A DNA stretch of 64,000 bases from Aeromonas encheleia (GCF_900637545.1 NZ_LR134376.1:695001-759000); one strand, 5' to 3'. Counted from the stretch's first letter, positions 10,674 through 19,863 are shown. Numbers and translations: made by a program. The notes: generated by a model not told the origin, from the letters alone.

Positions 10674-12524
10674 ATGAGTTCCATTGCCAGGAATTACCTG
10701 AACCAGCTCAACGCCGACTACCTGCGGGTGCACAGGCGCAAGGAGGATCTGTTCTGGTCCACCTACATGGGCACCAGCGACGATCAGGCCGGCTTCACCG
10801 CCGCCGAGCAGGCCTACAAGGCGTTCTGTGCCAATCCGGCGCGGCTGCCGGAGCTGAGGGAGATGCTCGCCCAGGCCGACGGGGCGGATCTCAGACGCGG
10901 CCTGGGGGGCTGGATCGCCTTCTTCGAGTGCAACGTCATCGAGGATCCGGCGGCGGCGGCCCTGATGGACGAGCTGGTGGTCGCCGAGGCGGACCTGTTC
11001 TCCCGTCGCAAGGGCTTGAAGCTGAGCCTGCTGGACGAGCGGGGCCGCCAGGTGGCCGGCAGCCTGCCGGCGGCCAGCACCAGCCTGGCCGCCAGCCCGA
11101 GCGAGGCGGTGCGCCAGAGTGCCCTCGACATGTTCCACAGCCTGGAGCAGTGGGTGGTCGACCATGGCTACCTGGACGTAGTGGCGCTGCGCAACCGCTT
11201 CGCCCGCGCCATGGGCTATCGCGACTACTTCGATTACAAGGTGCGCAAGAACGAGCAGATGAGCCCGGAGCAGCTGTTTGCGGTGCTGGATGACTTCATC
11301 GAGCGCACCGAAGAGCGGGTGCACCTGAGCCTGGCCGAGCTGAAGGCGGCGAAGGGGGAGGCGGCGCTGCTGCCCCACAACCTGCGCTACTTCGTCAGCG
11401 GCGACGTGACCCGCCAGCTCGACCCCTACGTGCCCTTCTCGCGGGCGCTGCAGGATTGGGTCGAGAGCTTCCGCCGGCTCGGCATCCAGTATCGGGAGGC
11501 GACCCTCACCCTGGACTTGCTGACCCGGGAGGGGAAATACGAGAACGGCTTCTGCCACGGTCCGGTGCCGAGCTTCTGGCAGGAGGGGCAGTGGGTGCCC
11601 GCCGTGGTCAACTTCACCAGCCTGGCCAATCCGTCCCAGGTGGGCAGTGGCTGGAGCGGCCTCAACACCCTGTTCCACGAGGGGGGCCACGCCGCCCACT
11701 TCGCGAACGTGACCGGCAACGCCCCCTGCTTCTCCCAGGAGTTCCCGCCCACCTCCATGGCCTATGCCGAGACCCAGTCCATGTTCTGCGACAGCCTGCT
11801 GGACGATGCGGACTGGCTCAAGCGCTATGCCAGGAGCGAGAGCGGGGAGCCCATCCCGGATGCGCTCATCGGGGCCATGATAGAGGCGCGGCAGCCATTT
11901 CGCGCCTTCAACGAGCGGCAGATCGCGCTGGTCTCCTACTTCGAGCGGGATCTCTACGCCATGGCCGATGGCGATCGCACCCCGGCCGCGGTGCTGGCGC
12001 TGGCGCGCCGCTGGGAGCGCAAGATCCTGGGGGTGGAGAGCCCGCGGCCGCTGCTGGCGATCCCGCACCTGCTCAACCAGGAGTCGGCCTGCGCCTACCA
12101 CGGCTACCTGCTGGCGCTGATGGCGGTGGAGCAGACCCGTGCCTATTTCCTGCGGCGCGACGGTTATCTCACCGACAACCCGCGCATCGGACCGGATCTG
12201 GCCGCCCATTACTGGGGGCCGGGCAACGGCATGACCCACGATCAGACCCTGCAGAGCCTCACCGGCGAGGGCTTCAGCGCCGCTCCCCTGGCCCGGGTCT
12301 GCAACCGGAGCGTAGCCGAGGCCTGGGAGCTGGCATCGGCCAGCATGGCGGCGGCGCGGCAGCGGCCGCCGGCAGGCGAGGGCAGCCCGCTCAATGCCCG
12401 CATCCGGGTGGTGCACGGGGAGGCGCTCATCGCCGACAACAGCGAGTCGGAGGCGCGCATGCTGGCCGACTTCGAGGCCTGGATCCGGCGCCACTACCAG
12501 GCCGAGCCAGCTTCTATCGGCTAA
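10674..12524 (+). CDS. M3-family zinc metallopeptidase
   Basis: A cytoplasmic oligopeptidase-like enzyme of 616 residues. The zinc motif HEGGHAAHF begins at His335, and the downstream Glu ligand is expected in YAETQSMFCDSL. The fold is largely helical, as in oligoendopeptidase F and thimet-type peptidases, and no signal peptide is seen. The ATG at 10674 is preceded by AGAGGGAATTT. The upstream in-frame region is arginine/proline-rich and not family-like. It is a single-gene unit with its own terminator. The metal site reads HEGGH rather than the commoner HEFGH; both keep the zinc ligands. Substrates are unknown. Confidence 0.88.
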   Translation: MSSIARNYLNQLNADYLRVHRRKEDLFWSTYMGTSDDQAGFTAAEQAYKAFCANPARLPELREMLAQADGADLRRGLGGWIAFFECNVIEDPAAAALMDELVVAEADLFSRRKGLKLSLLDERGRQVAGSLPAASTSLAASPSEAVRQSALDMFHSLEQWVVDHGYLDVVALRNRFARAMGYRDYFDYKVRKNEQMSPEQLFAVLDDFIERTEERVHLSLAELKAAKGEAALLPHNLRYFVSGDVTRQLDPYVPFSRALQDWVESFRRLGIQYREATLTLDLLTREGKYENGFCHGPVPSFWQEGQWVPAVVNFTSLANPSQVGSGWSGLNTLFHEGGHAAHFANVTGNAPCFSQEFPPTSMAYAETQSMFCDSLLDDADWLKRYARSESGEPIPDALIGAMIEARQPFRAFNERQIALVSYFERDLYAMADGDRTPAAVLALARRWERKILGVESPRPLLAIPHLLNQESACAYHGYLLALMAVEQTRAYFLRRDGYLTDNPRIGPDLAAHYWGPGNGMTHDQTLQSLTGEGFSAAPLARVCNRSVAEAWELASASMAAARQRPPAGEGSPLNARIRVVHGEALIADNSESEARMLADFEAWIRRHYQAEPASIG

Positions 12525-12540
12525 GGGATCCCCACCCACC

Positions 12541-12570
12541 ACAGAGTCCTGCCCCTTGGCAGGGCTCTGT
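12541..12570 (+). terminator. Terminator after M3 peptidase
   Basis: A 13-bp stem ACAGAGTCCTGCC/GGCAGGGCTCTGT with one G-T pair and a short CCTT loop lies 14 nt after the peptidase stop. The T-tract is weak (CATTTCT). Confidence 0.7.
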
Positions 12571-12934
12571 CATTTCTGCGCGCTGGTGACGCCCTCGGTC
12601 GCGCGGCTGGACGGGGTTATCGGGGACGGCTGGCGGCGGGAAGGCGCGACGGCGCCTGCGGGGGCAGGCCGGATCCCGAGGTGGGGGCTGAGAGGGGGCT
12701 TGAATGAAACACTTAAAACGACCGCTTGGCGCCATCTAGCTGTTTTAGCTATTAATTAATGTGATGGGGCGGTGGATGGACGGGGCGTTCGTCACGCTGG
12801 TCACAGATATGTTTCTCTGGATATATTGAGTATTGATGGCGATCCCATATCATGGCGCTCGCTCGTCACCAGAGAGTGGCGATATTCAGATGATTTGCTA
12901 ACAAAAAAGCCCTGAAGGCTTGTCGAGGGATGGA
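12571..12934. other. Intergenic region before L,D-transpeptidase
   Basis: No gene is seen in about 360 bases. The first half is very GC-rich; the second half (about 12735-12900) is A/T-rich with ATATATTGAGTATTGATGG and is the probable promoter region of the transpeptidase gene. Confidence 0.35.
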
Positions 12935-13411
12935 ATGAGAGCCGTATTACTGTGTTTGCTGGGGCTGTGGCCCGCCTTAAGTTTTGCCACCCTGTCTGCC
13001 GACATGATAGTGGTCAAGAAGTCGAGCTATAGCCTGACCCTGATGAAGGATGGCAAGGAAGTCAAACGCTACTGGATCGCCCTGGGCCCGGCCCCGAAGG
13101 GACACAAGTTGCGGGAAGGGGATCAGCGCACACCGGAAGGGCGTTACATCCTCGACTACAAGAAGACCAACTCCGGCTATTACAAGGCCATCCACATCAA
13201 CTACCCGAATCTGGATGACATCAAGATGGCCAACGAGAAGGGCGTCAATCCCGGTGGCATGATCATGATCCACGGTCAGCGCAACGACATCGGCAACCGT
13301 CGTCTGCAGCCGTCCAACTGGACCAACGGCTGCATCGCCATGCTCAACCATGATCTGGACGAGGTGTGGAGCGCCATCGAACCCGGCACCCCCATCATCA
13401 TCCAGCCCTGA
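12935..13411 (+). CDS. L,D-transpeptidase (YkuD) family protein
   Basis: A small exported YkuD-fold protein of 158 residues. The signal peptide ends near residue 18 (LSFA). The YkuD domain covers about 24-155, with His113 in MIMIHGQRND and Cys133 in NWTNGCIAM, the usual HxG...S/NxGCI catalytic pattern. Such enzymes make or cut meso-DAP linkages or attach proteins to peptidoglycan in the periplasm. The ATG at 12935 is chosen over an upstream TTG because AGGGATGGA precedes it. The protein is short and lacks extra binding domains, like YafK-type members, so crosslinking, amidase or protein-release activity all remain possible. Confidence 0.87.
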   Translation: MRAVLLCLLGLWPALSFATLSADMIVVKKSSYSLTLMKDGKEVKRYWIALGPAPKGHKLREGDQRTPEGRYILDYKKTNSGYYKAIHINYPNLDDIKMANEKGVNPGGMIMIHGQRNDIGNRRLQPSNWTNGCIAMLNHDLDEVWSAIEPGTPIIIQP

Positions 13412-13423
13412 TCCCGGTTCCTC

Positions 13424-13450
13424 ACGCCCGCCATCGCGCGGGCGTGTCAT
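13424..13450 (+). terminator. Hairpin after L,D-transpeptidase
   Basis: ACGCCCG pairs with CGGGCGT across an eight-base GC-rich loop, 12 nt after the stop. There is only a short T-run, so it is a weak or factor-assisted terminator. Confidence 0.5.
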
Positions 13451-13532
13451 TTCCCCCTGACGATGGCGTGACATCCCCGCCTGCACCGTGCTAGTTTTTC
13501 CGGCTCGCCGTGGATGTAACAAGGATGATCCC

Positions 13533-14246
13533 ATGATGTCAGGAACGAGCGCCCCCGCGCCCGAGAGTACCAGCGCGCTCTGGTGGCGTGCCTCCCTCGA
13601 TATTTTGCCCCTCTCCATCTCCGTCATCCCCTGGGGGATACTGTGCGGTGCCCTGGCGCTGCAGGTGGGGCTGAGCCCGTTGCAGGCCCAGCTGATGTCG
13701 CTGCTGGTCTATGCCGGCGCCGCCCAGCTCTCGGCCACCACCCTGTTCGGGGCCGGCACCCCCTTGCTGCCCATAGTGGGCTCCACCTTCGTCATCACCT
13801 CCCAGCACCTGCTGTACGGCTTCACCTTTCGCCGGGACGTGCTGCCGCTCTCCCTGCGCTGGCGCGCCAGCCTCGCCTTCTTCCTGACCGACGAGATGTT
13901 CGCGGTGGCGCTCAAGGAGAGGGAGCGTCAGGGCCGCTTCAATCCCGCCTATGCGCTGATCGCGGGCTTCGTCTTCTACCTGTTCTGGAACCTGGCGACC
14001 CTGCTCGGCATCGCCGCCGGTCAGTACATAGACGGGCTGGATCGGATGGGGCTGGACTTTGCCATCGCCGCCACCTTCATCGCCATGACCATACCCGCCC
14101 TCAAGAACCTGCCCATGGTGGCGGCGACTGTGGTGAGCGGCGGCACGGCGCTGCTCACCAAGCCGCTGCTGGCGGAGGTCTACATCATCATCTCGGCGCT
14201 GGCCGGCATGCTGGTGGGCTATGTGCTGCACCGGATGAGGAGATAA
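13533..14246 (+). CDS. azlC: AzlC-family branched-chain amino acid exporter subunit
   Basis: The large membrane subunit (237 residues, about six to eight hydrophobic segments) of an AzlC/YgaZ-type exporter. Conserved family features include IPWGILCGALALQVGLS, LVYAGAAQLSA, and the segment PLLPIVGSTFVITSQHLLYG. AAGGA precedes the chosen ATG. It is followed 2 nt later by azlD, the small partner, and the pair should form one exporter for valine-like amino acids or analogues. The substrate here is inferred from family members only. Confidence 0.9.
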   Translation: MMSGTSAPAPESTSALWWRASLDILPLSISVIPWGILCGALALQVGLSPLQAQLMSLLVYAGAAQLSATTLFGAGTPLLPIVGSTFVITSQHLLYGFTFRRDVLPLSLRWRASLAFFLTDEMFAVALKERERQGRFNPAYALIAGFVFYLFWNLATLLGIAAGQYIDGLDRMGLDFAIAATFIAMTIPALKNLPMVAATVVSGGTALLTKPLLAEVYIIISALAGMLVGYVLHRMRR

Positions 14247-14248
14247 CC

Positions 14249-14590
14249 ATGAGCTGGCTGATGATAGGCCTGCTGGCCCTGATCACCTTCTTCAACCGCT
14301 TCGCCTTCTTCTCGCGGCTGACCCGCTATCAGCCGGGCGCCGAGATGGGGGCCTTCCTCAGCTTCTCGGCCCAGTCGGTGCTGACCGCCATCTGGCTGCC
14401 CATCGTCTTCAGCTATGAGCCGGGCAAGGGGTTGGACTGGGATCCTGACTATCTGGCCGCGACCCTGCTGGTGACGGCCCTGACCCTGTTGCGCCTGCCG
14501 ACCCTGCTGGTGGTCGTGATCGGCATGGGGGGCTTCTTCCTGCTGCGCTGGCAGGGTGGGCTCGCCAGCGTGTTACCCTGGTTGGGCTAG
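14249..14590 (+). CDS. azlD: AzlD-family small exporter subunit
   Basis: A 113-residue membrane protein with three to four hydrophobic segments, matching AzlD/YgaH in length. The pattern ITFFNRFAFF...SFSAQSVLTAIWLPIVF is typical. It starts 2 nt after the azlC stop, with GAGGAGATAACC as its ribosome binding site, so the two are co-translated. It is needed with AzlC for export in known systems. Confidence 0.9.
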   Translation: MSWLMIGLLALITFFNRFAFFSRLTRYQPGAEMGAFLSFSAQSVLTAIWLPIVFSYEPGKGLDWDPDYLAATLLVTALTLLRLPTLLVVVIGMGGFFLLRWQGGLASVLPWLG

Positions 14591-14602
14591 GGCGTGATCC
14601 CG

Positions 14603-14635
14603 CATAACGGATGTCTTTTTATGACATCCGTTATG
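14603..14635. terminator. Perfect 13-bp inverted repeat after azlD
   Basis: CATAACGGATGTC and GACATCCGTTATG are perfect arms around TTTTTAT. It lies 12 nt after azlD and about 70 nt before yjjI. There is no T-tract after the second arm, so it may be a terminator, an RNA stabiliser or an operator for yjjI. Confidence 0.55.
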
Positions 14636-14706
14636 TTGTGAATGTCACTTCAAAAAAGGCCTCTCAAGTGTGAGGATTTAGGGACTATCCGCCAAGGAGC
14701 TCCCCC

Positions 14707-16233
14707 ATGTCTTTCACCGCAACCTGCCAGCGCATAGTGCGCGATCCCCTGCTCTCCCCGGCTCAGAAGAGCCACGCCCTGGCCCTGGCCGCCGAGAATG
14801 CGCTGCCTTATCCCGAGTTGCCCGCGGCGGTGGCCGAGGCGATGGCACAAGGGGTGCTCTGCGACATGTTCGAGGGGCACACGCCCTACAAGCCGCGCTA
14901 CGTGCTGCCGGATTACCAGAAGTTCCTGAGTCAGGGCTCGGCCTGGCTGGAGCTGGCGCCGCCCCGGGATTTCGACGAGGCGCTCGATGCCCTGCGCATC
15001 CTCTACCACCACGTGCCCTCGGTGACCGGCATGCCGGTCTGGCTGGGGCGGCTGGATCACCTGCTGCTGCCCTTCGTCGGCACGCTGGATGACGAGGCGC
15101 TCTATCGCAAGCTGAAGGGGTTCTGGATCTACCTGGACCGGGTGCTGCCGGATGCCTTCATGCACGTCAACATAGGCCCGGATGACAACCGGCTCTGCCG
15201 CCTGATCCTGCGCATCGACGGCGAGCTCAAGCAGGTGGCGCCTAACCTCAGCCTGTTCCACGATCCCGCCTCGACCCCGGACAGCCTGCTGCTGCAGGCG
15301 GTGCGGAACATCGCCGAGTGCAGCAAGCCGCACATCGTCAACTACCCGCTGCACCGCGACACCTTCGACGAGCGCGGCTTCGGCATCGTCAGCTGTTACA
15401 ACGCCCTGCCCCAGGCGGGCGGGGCCAACACCCTGGTGCGCCTCTCCCTCAAGCGGGTGGCCGAGCGGAGCACCGGCATCGACGACTTCCTGGAGTTGTG
15501 GCTGCCCCACCATTGCGAGCTGGCCTCCCGGCTCATCGCGGCGCGGGCCGCCTTCCTGCACGAGGAGTCCGGCTTCTTCGACAGCTTCCTGGTGCAGGAG
15601 GGGCTGCTCGACGAGGGGCGCTTCGTGCCCATGTTCGGCATCTACGGCATGGCGGAGGCGGTCAACATCCTGCTGGGCAAGGAGGGGCTGGTGGGGCGCT
15701 ATGGCCATGACGAGGGGGCGAACCGGCTCGGCCATCGCATCTCGGCCGCGCTCTCGGACTATGTGACCGGGGCGCCGCAGCCTCACGCCTGGCGGGGACG
15801 TGCCCTGCTCCATGCCCAGGGCGGCCTCAGCCTGGATCGCGGGGTGACCCCCGGTGTGCGCATCCCCTATGGCGAGGAGCCGGATCCCGCCAGCCACGTG
15901 CTGGCGCTGGCGCCCCACCACAGCTTCTACGGCTCCGGCATCAGCGAGATCCTGACCCTGGAGCCCACCATCCGTCAGAACCCTCAAGCCCTGCTGCAAC
16001 TGTGCAAGGGGGCCTTCGCCCTCGGCATGCGCGAGTTCAGCGCCAACGTGGCGGACAGCGATCTGGTGCGGGTTACGGGTTACATGATCCGCAAGAGCGA
16101 TCTCGCCCGCTTCGCCACCGACGGTTCCCGGCTGCAGACCACCTGCCTCGGCGCCGAGGCGAGCGAGCTGACCGGCATTCGCCAGCGCGCCCCGCGGGTG
16201 GTGGGGCTCGAAGCCAGCCTCTGTGACTATTGA
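14707..16233 (+). CDS. yjjI: YjjI-family glycyl radical enzyme
   Basis: An oxygen-sensitive glycyl radical enzyme of 508 residues, near the usual YjjI length. The radical motif RVTGYMIR places the Gly at residue 458, close to the C-terminus as required. A likely active-site Cys is at 230 in GIVSCYNALPQAGGANT. AAGGAG precedes the ATG. The gene is immediately followed by yjjW, its radical-SAM activase, so the two should act together in anaerobic cells. The substrate of the YjjI family is, as far as I know, not settled. Pyruvate formate-lyase-type chemistry is possible. Confidence 0.92.
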   Translation: MSFTATCQRIVRDPLLSPAQKSHALALAAENALPYPELPAAVAEAMAQGVLCDMFEGHTPYKPRYVLPDYQKFLSQGSAWLELAPPRDFDEALDALRILYHHVPSVTGMPVWLGRLDHLLLPFVGTLDDEALYRKLKGFWIYLDRVLPDAFMHVNIGPDDNRLCRLILRIDGELKQVAPNLSLFHDPASTPDSLLLQAVRNIAECSKPHIVNYPLHRDTFDERGFGIVSCYNALPQAGGANTLVRLSLKRVAERSTGIDDFLELWLPHHCELASRLIAARAAFLHEESGFFDSFLVQEGLLDEGRFVPMFGIYGMAEAVNILLGKEGLVGRYGHDEGANRLGHRISAALSDYVTGAPQPHAWRGRALLHAQGGLSLDRGVTPGVRIPYGEEPDPASHVLALAPHHSFYGSGISEILTLEPTIRQNPQALLQLCKGAFALGMREFSANVADSDLVRVTGYMIRKSDLARFATDGSRLQTTCLGAEASELTGIRQRAPRVVGLEASLCDY

Positions 16234-16243
16234 GTCAGGCTCG

Positions 16244-17113
16244 ATGACTCGCACCGCCATCGTCAGCCGGTTGCTGCCCTTCTCCTGCGTGGATGGACCT
16301 GGCAACCGGCTGGTGCTGTTCCTGCAAGGCTGCAACTTTCGCTGCCCTGGCTGCCACAACCCCCACACCATAGGGCTGTGCGATCACTGTGGCGACTGTG
16401 TGCCGGGCTGCCCGAGCGGCGCCCTGAGGCTGCACCAGGGGCGGGTGAGCTGGCAGCAAGATCTTTGCACCCACTGCGATCGCTGCCTCGACATCTGCCC
16501 GCGCCAGGCCAGCCCCAAGACCGAGTCCATGTCGGTGGCTGAGGTGCTGGCCCAGCTGCGCCGCTACGGCCCGCTGCTGAGCGGCATCACGGTCTCCGGC
16601 GGCGAGGCGACCACCCAGCTGCCCTTCGTCGTGGCGCTGTTCACTGCCATCAAACAGGCGTCGGATCTCGCTCATCTGAGCTGTCTGCTCGACAGCAACG
16701 GCTCCCTGGCCGAGACCGGCTGGCAGCGGCTGCTGCCGGTGCTGGACGGCGCCATGATCGATCTCAAGGGGTGGCGCGACTCGGTGCACCATGCCCTGAC
16801 CGGCCAGGGCCGCGAACGGGTGCTGGCCTCACTGCAGCTGCTGGCCAGCCGGGGCAAGCTGAGCGAGCTGCGGCTGCTGCATGTGCCGGGGCGCAGCGAT
16901 TTTCTCGACGGGAGCGGCGAGCTGGACGAGGGGCTCGCCCGCTTCCTGCAGGGCCTGGGGCCCGTGCCCATCCGGCTCAATGGCTTTCGTCGGCACGGGG
17001 TACGCGGTGGGGCGCTCGACTGGCGGGAGGCGACCCGCCCCGAGCTGGAGTCGCTCGCCAAGGCGCTGATCGCCAAGGGATTGGGCCCCATCGCTCTGCC
17101 GGCGATCTGCTGA
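16244..17113 (+). CDS. yjjW: YjjW-family glycyl radical enzyme activase
   Basis: A radical-SAM activating enzyme (289 residues). The SAM cluster motif is CNFRCPGC at about 33-40, followed by two ferredoxin-like cluster motifs (CDHCGDCVPGC and CTHCDRCLDIC) at about 50-95, as in pyruvate formate-lyase activases with an extra Fe-S domain. TVSGGEATTQ is the SAM-binding GGE region. The ATG at 16244 is preferred; an in-frame GTG at 16223 would overlap the yjjI end. It should install the glycyl radical on YjjI. Family assignment rests on the strong resemblance to E. coli YjjW and the gene pair. Confidence 0.92.
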   Translation: MTRTAIVSRLLPFSCVDGPGNRLVLFLQGCNFRCPGCHNPHTIGLCDHCGDCVPGCPSGALRLHQGRVSWQQDLCTHCDRCLDICPRQASPKTESMSVAEVLAQLRRYGPLLSGITVSGGEATTQLPFVVALFTAIKQASDLAHLSCLLDSNGSLAETGWQRLLPVLDGAMIDLKGWRDSVHHALTGQGRERVLASLQLLASRGKLSELRLLHVPGRSDFLDGSGELDEGLARFLQGLGPVPIRLNGFRRHGVRGGALDWREATRPELESLAKALIAKGLGPIALPAIC

Positions 17114-17209
17114 GTCGTTTTGAGACTCGATATGACGCAACTGTGAACTTCGTCTATAGGGCGCGTGGGAAGTGGCCGCTAGAATGGGAAAACCGTCCAC
17201 CATCAACAG

Positions 17210-17539
17210 ATGCCCATGAGTGAAGCCAGCGCCTTATACCGAGTGCAGTTTATTTGCCACAACGAGCGTTACGAGGTCTATGTCAGGGAGGTGAACCAGG
17301 GTCAGCTGTTCGGTTTCATCGAGATCGCGAACTTCGTGTGGGACAACCACACGGCGCTCATCGTCGATCCCAGCCACGAGAAGCTGAAGAGCGAGTTTGT
17401 CGACGTCAATCGCACTCTGATCCCCATGCACCAGGTGCTGCGCATCGATCAGGTGCGCAAGCAGGGGGCCGCCCGCATCACAGAGCTGGGCAACAACGTC
17501 TCTCCCTTCCCCAGCCCCATCTATACCAAGAAACCCTGA
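17210..17539 (+). CDS. DUF1820 family protein
   Basis: A 109-residue soluble protein without signal peptide or membrane segments. The core YRVQFICHNERYEVYVREVNQGQLFGFIEIANFVW, and later HRTLIP-like VNRTLIPMHQVLRIDQV, are recognised as DUF1820. Two in-frame ATGs (17210 and 17216) are possible starts. Function is unknown. It stands alone, convergent with a LysR gene; the 50 bp between them holds a hairpin-like segment around the CCTGCCATCTGAGGGCAGG stretch. Confidence 0.8.
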   Translation: MPMSEASALYRVQFICHNERYEVYVREVNQGQLFGFIEIANFVWDNHTALIVDPSHEKLKSEFVDVNRTLIPMHQVLRIDQVRKQGAARITELGNNVSPFPSPIYTKKP

Positions 17540-17590
17540 GGCCGCTTATGCCGGCGCGTCCTGCCATCTGAGGGCAGGGCGTTGCCGGCA

Positions 17591-18514
17591 TCAGGCCAAC
17601 CCCTGGGCGAGTTGCAGGATCCGCTGCCGGAACCAGCGGCGGGCCGGCTCCTCCCCGGCCGGGCCGTACCACACCAGGCTGTGGGTCACGGCGCCATAGT
17701 CGAAGGGGACGGGCAGGCCAACCAGTCCAGGGAGCCTGGCCTGCTCGGCCCAACCTTTGACTGCTGTGAGGATCAGATCGCTCTGCGCCAGCAGGGCCGC
17801 CGCGCCGCCGAAATCCGGCAGGGTGGCGCCTATCCGGCGCCTGACCTGCAGCTGGGCCAGGCTCTGCTCGAAGAAGGGATTGGCCAGCTCGGTATCGCGG
17901 ATGGCGATGTGGCGCCAGCTCAGGTAGGCATCCAGATCCCAGGGCATGGCGAGGGCCGGATGGCCCTCCCGCACCAGGCAGACCAGCTGGTCCTCCCGCA
18001 GGGTCTCCCATACCAGACCGGGTTGGCGGGGCAGGGGTTGGCTCTGATCATGGGGCAGGATCAGGAAGTCGAGCCTGCCCGCCGCCAGCGCCTCAAGCCC
18101 CCGCTCATCCTTGTTCCAGACGACGGGCACCAGCCCCGGCACCTCCCGCATCAACTGACCCAGAATGGGGCCCATGGGCCAGACCATGCCGCTCTCGCGC
18201 AGGGCAAATTTAAGCTCCCCCTGCCAGCTGGCGGGATCGAAGCCACCCTGGCTGGTGAGGCCGTTCAGCTCGCTCAATAGCCGGTGCAGACTGGGGCCGA
18301 GGCGCTCGGCGAAAGGGGTGAGCAGCAGCTGGTTGCCCTGGCGGTAGAGCAGTTGATCCCCCAGCAGATCCCGCAGCTGGTTGAGGGTCTTGCTGACGGA
18401 GGAGGGGGTGGTGCAGAGCCGTTCCGCCGTGCGGGTGACGCTCTGGCTGTCCAGCAGCAGATGCAGGGTGACCAGATGGCGTCCCCCCAGGCGGGAGAGG
18501 GCGATCAGATCCAT
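17591..18514 (-). CDS. LysR-family transcriptional regulator
   Basis: A 307-residue LysR-type regulator with the helix-turn-helix at about 15-65 (SVTRTAERLCTTPSSVSKTLNQLRDLLGD) and a type-2 periplasmic-binding-like effector domain after residue 90. Target and effector are unknown; it is not CysB-like. The ATG at 18514 is preceded by AGGAGGCTCC. The frame stays open upstream but without family residues. Its start region has been partly duplicated just upstream, creating a second start with its own binding site. It lies downstream of tyrB on the same strand, separated by a terminator. Confidence 0.88.
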   Translation of the reverse strand: MDLIALSRLGGRHLVTLHLLLDSQSVTRTAERLCTTPSSVSKTLNQLRDLLGDQLLYRQGNQLLLTPFAERLGPSLHRLLSELNGLTSQGGFDPASWQGELKFALRESGMVWPMGPILGQLMREVPGLVPVVWNKDERGLEALAAGRLDFLILPHDQSQPLPRQPGLVWETLREDQLVCLVREGHPALAMPWDLDAYLSWRHIAIRDTELANPFFEQSLAQLQVRRRIGATLPDFGGAAALLAQSDLILTAVKGWAEQARLPGLVGLPVPFDYGAVTHSLVWYGPAGEEPARRWFRQRILQLAQGLA

Positions 18515-18602
18515 GGAGCCTCCTGAGGCGGGACAAGAGCGGGCAGGGGATGCGGGGCGACCAGATGGCGTGCTCTCGGGCGGGAGAGGGCGATCAGATC
18601 CA
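18504..18602 (-). CDS. Upstream ORF made by duplicated start region
   Basis: A 32-codon frame whose first eight codons (MDLIALSR) are identical to those of the LysR gene. It has its own AGGAG and ends at a TGA 8-10 nt inside the LysR frame, overlapping its start codon. It arises from a diverged duplicate of about 57 bp (copies at about 18470-18526 and 18559-18614). It may couple or dampen regulator translation, or be an unexpressed relic. Confidence 0.4.
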
Positions 18603-18634
18603 TGGGAACTCCTGAGAAAAGGCTGAGAGGGGAA

Positions 18635-18660
18635 ACAAAAAGCCCCGCCGAAGCGGGGCT
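18635..18660 (-). terminator. tyrB terminator
   Basis: On the minus strand, AGCCCCGC-TTCG-GCGGGGCT is followed by TTTTTG, 7 nt after the tyrB stop. The UUCG-type loop makes it a strong intrinsic terminator. Confidence 0.92.
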
Positions 18661-18666
18661 GAAGGC

Positions 18667-19863
18667 TTAGCCCTTGAGCACGGCGGCCATGGCGTCGGCC
18701 ACGTAATCGACGTTGCGGCTGTTGAGGCCGGCCACGCACATGCGACCCGAGCGCACCAGATAGACGGCGAACTCCTCACGCAGGCGATCGACCTGCTCCG
18801 GGGTGAAGCCGGTGTAGCTGAACATGCCGCGCTGGCTGATGAAGTAGCCAAAGTCGCGGCCCGGCACCTTGGCGCTCAGCACCTCGAACAGCTTCTGGCG
18901 CATGGCCTTGATGCGGGTGCGCATCTCGCTCACCTCGTCCACCCAGAGGGCGTGCAGCTTGGCGTCGTTCATCACGGCCGCGGCTACCTGGCCACCGTGG
19001 GTGGGGGGGCTGGAGTAGTTGCGACGCACTGTCGCCTTCATCTGGCCCAGCACCCGGCCCGCTTCCTCTGCATCCTGGCAGATCACCGACAGGCCGCCGC
19101 AGCGCTCGCCGTAGAAGGAGAGGTTCTTGGAGAAGGAGTTGCTGACGAAGAAGCTGACACCGGCGGCCACCATGGCGCGGATGGCGTAGGCATCCTCTTC
19201 CAGCCCGTCACCGAAGCCCTGATAGGCGATATCCATGAAGGGGATCAGGTTCTTCTCGACCACCAGCGCGATCACCTGGTCCCATTGGGCGCGGGAGAGA
19301 TCCACCCCAGTCGGGTTGTGACAGCAGGGGTGCAGCAACACTATGCTCTTGGCGGGCAGGCTAGCCAGGCAGTCGAGCATGGCATCGAACTGCACGCCGC
19401 CGCTGGCCTCGTCGTAGTAGGGGTAGTCGTGCACCTTGATGCCGGCCCCCTCGAACATGGCCTTGTGGTTGTCCCAGGTCGGATTGCTGACCCACACCTC
19501 TGAGCTCGGGAAGTAGCGCTTGAGCAGATCGGCGCCGATCTTCAGCGCACCCGAGCCGCCTATGGTCTGGATGGTGGCGATGCGGCCGGCCTTGACCGCC
19601 TCGTGGTCGGCGCCAAACAGCAGGTGCTGCACGGCGCTGCGGTAGTTGGCGGCCCCTTCCATCGGCTGGTAGGGGCGCGGCGCCGGGGCGGCGGCACGCT
19701 GGGCTTCGGCCTGCTGCACCGAGGCCAGCAGCGGAATGCGGCCCTGCTCGTCGTAATAGAGGCCGATCCCCAGGTTCACCTTCTGCTCACGGGTGTCTTT
19801 GTGGAAGGTCTCGACTAGCGTCAGTATGGGGTCGCCAGCATAGGCATCGACGTGTTCAAACAT
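18667..19863 (-). CDS. tyrB: Aromatic amino acid aminotransferase
   Basis: A PLP-dependent class I aminotransferase of 398 residues, cytoplasmic. It catalyses the last step of tyrosine and phenylalanine synthesis and also works on aspartate and leucine. The PLP lysine is K246 in [14 protein letters not shown]. The block [13 protein letters not shown] at about 178-190 binds the cofactor and substrate, and [16 protein letters not shown] at the N-terminus is near-identical to TyrB proteins. TyrB is preferred over AspC because of the [12 protein letters not shown] and [13 protein letters not shown] blocks. It is a single-gene unit with a strong terminator. Confidence 0.93.
   Translation of the reverse strand: MFEHVDAYAGDPILTLVETFHKDTREQKVNLGIGLYYDEQGRIPLLASVQQAEAQRAAAPAPRPYQPMEGAANYRSAVQHLLFGADHEAVKAGRIATIQTIGGSGALKIGADLLKRYFPSSEVWVSNPTWDNHKAMFEGAGIKVHDYPYYDEASGGVQFDAMLDCLASLPAKSIVLLHPCCHNPTGVDLSRAQWDQVIALVVEKNLIPFMDIAYQGFGDGLEEDAYAIRAMVAAGVSFFVSNSFSKNLSFYGERCGGLSVICQDAEEAGRVLGQMKATVRRNYSSPPTHGGQVAAAVMNDAKLHALWVDEVSEMRTRIKAMRQKLFEVLSAKVPGRDFGYFISQRGMFSYTGFTPEQVDRLREEFAVYLVRSGRMCVAGLNSRNVDYVADAMAAVLKG

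Noticed and set aside
10392..12542. A 716-codon minus-strand frame opposite the M3 peptidase
   Set aside because: Shadow of the zinc peptidase gene; no ribosome binding site and no recognisable domain.
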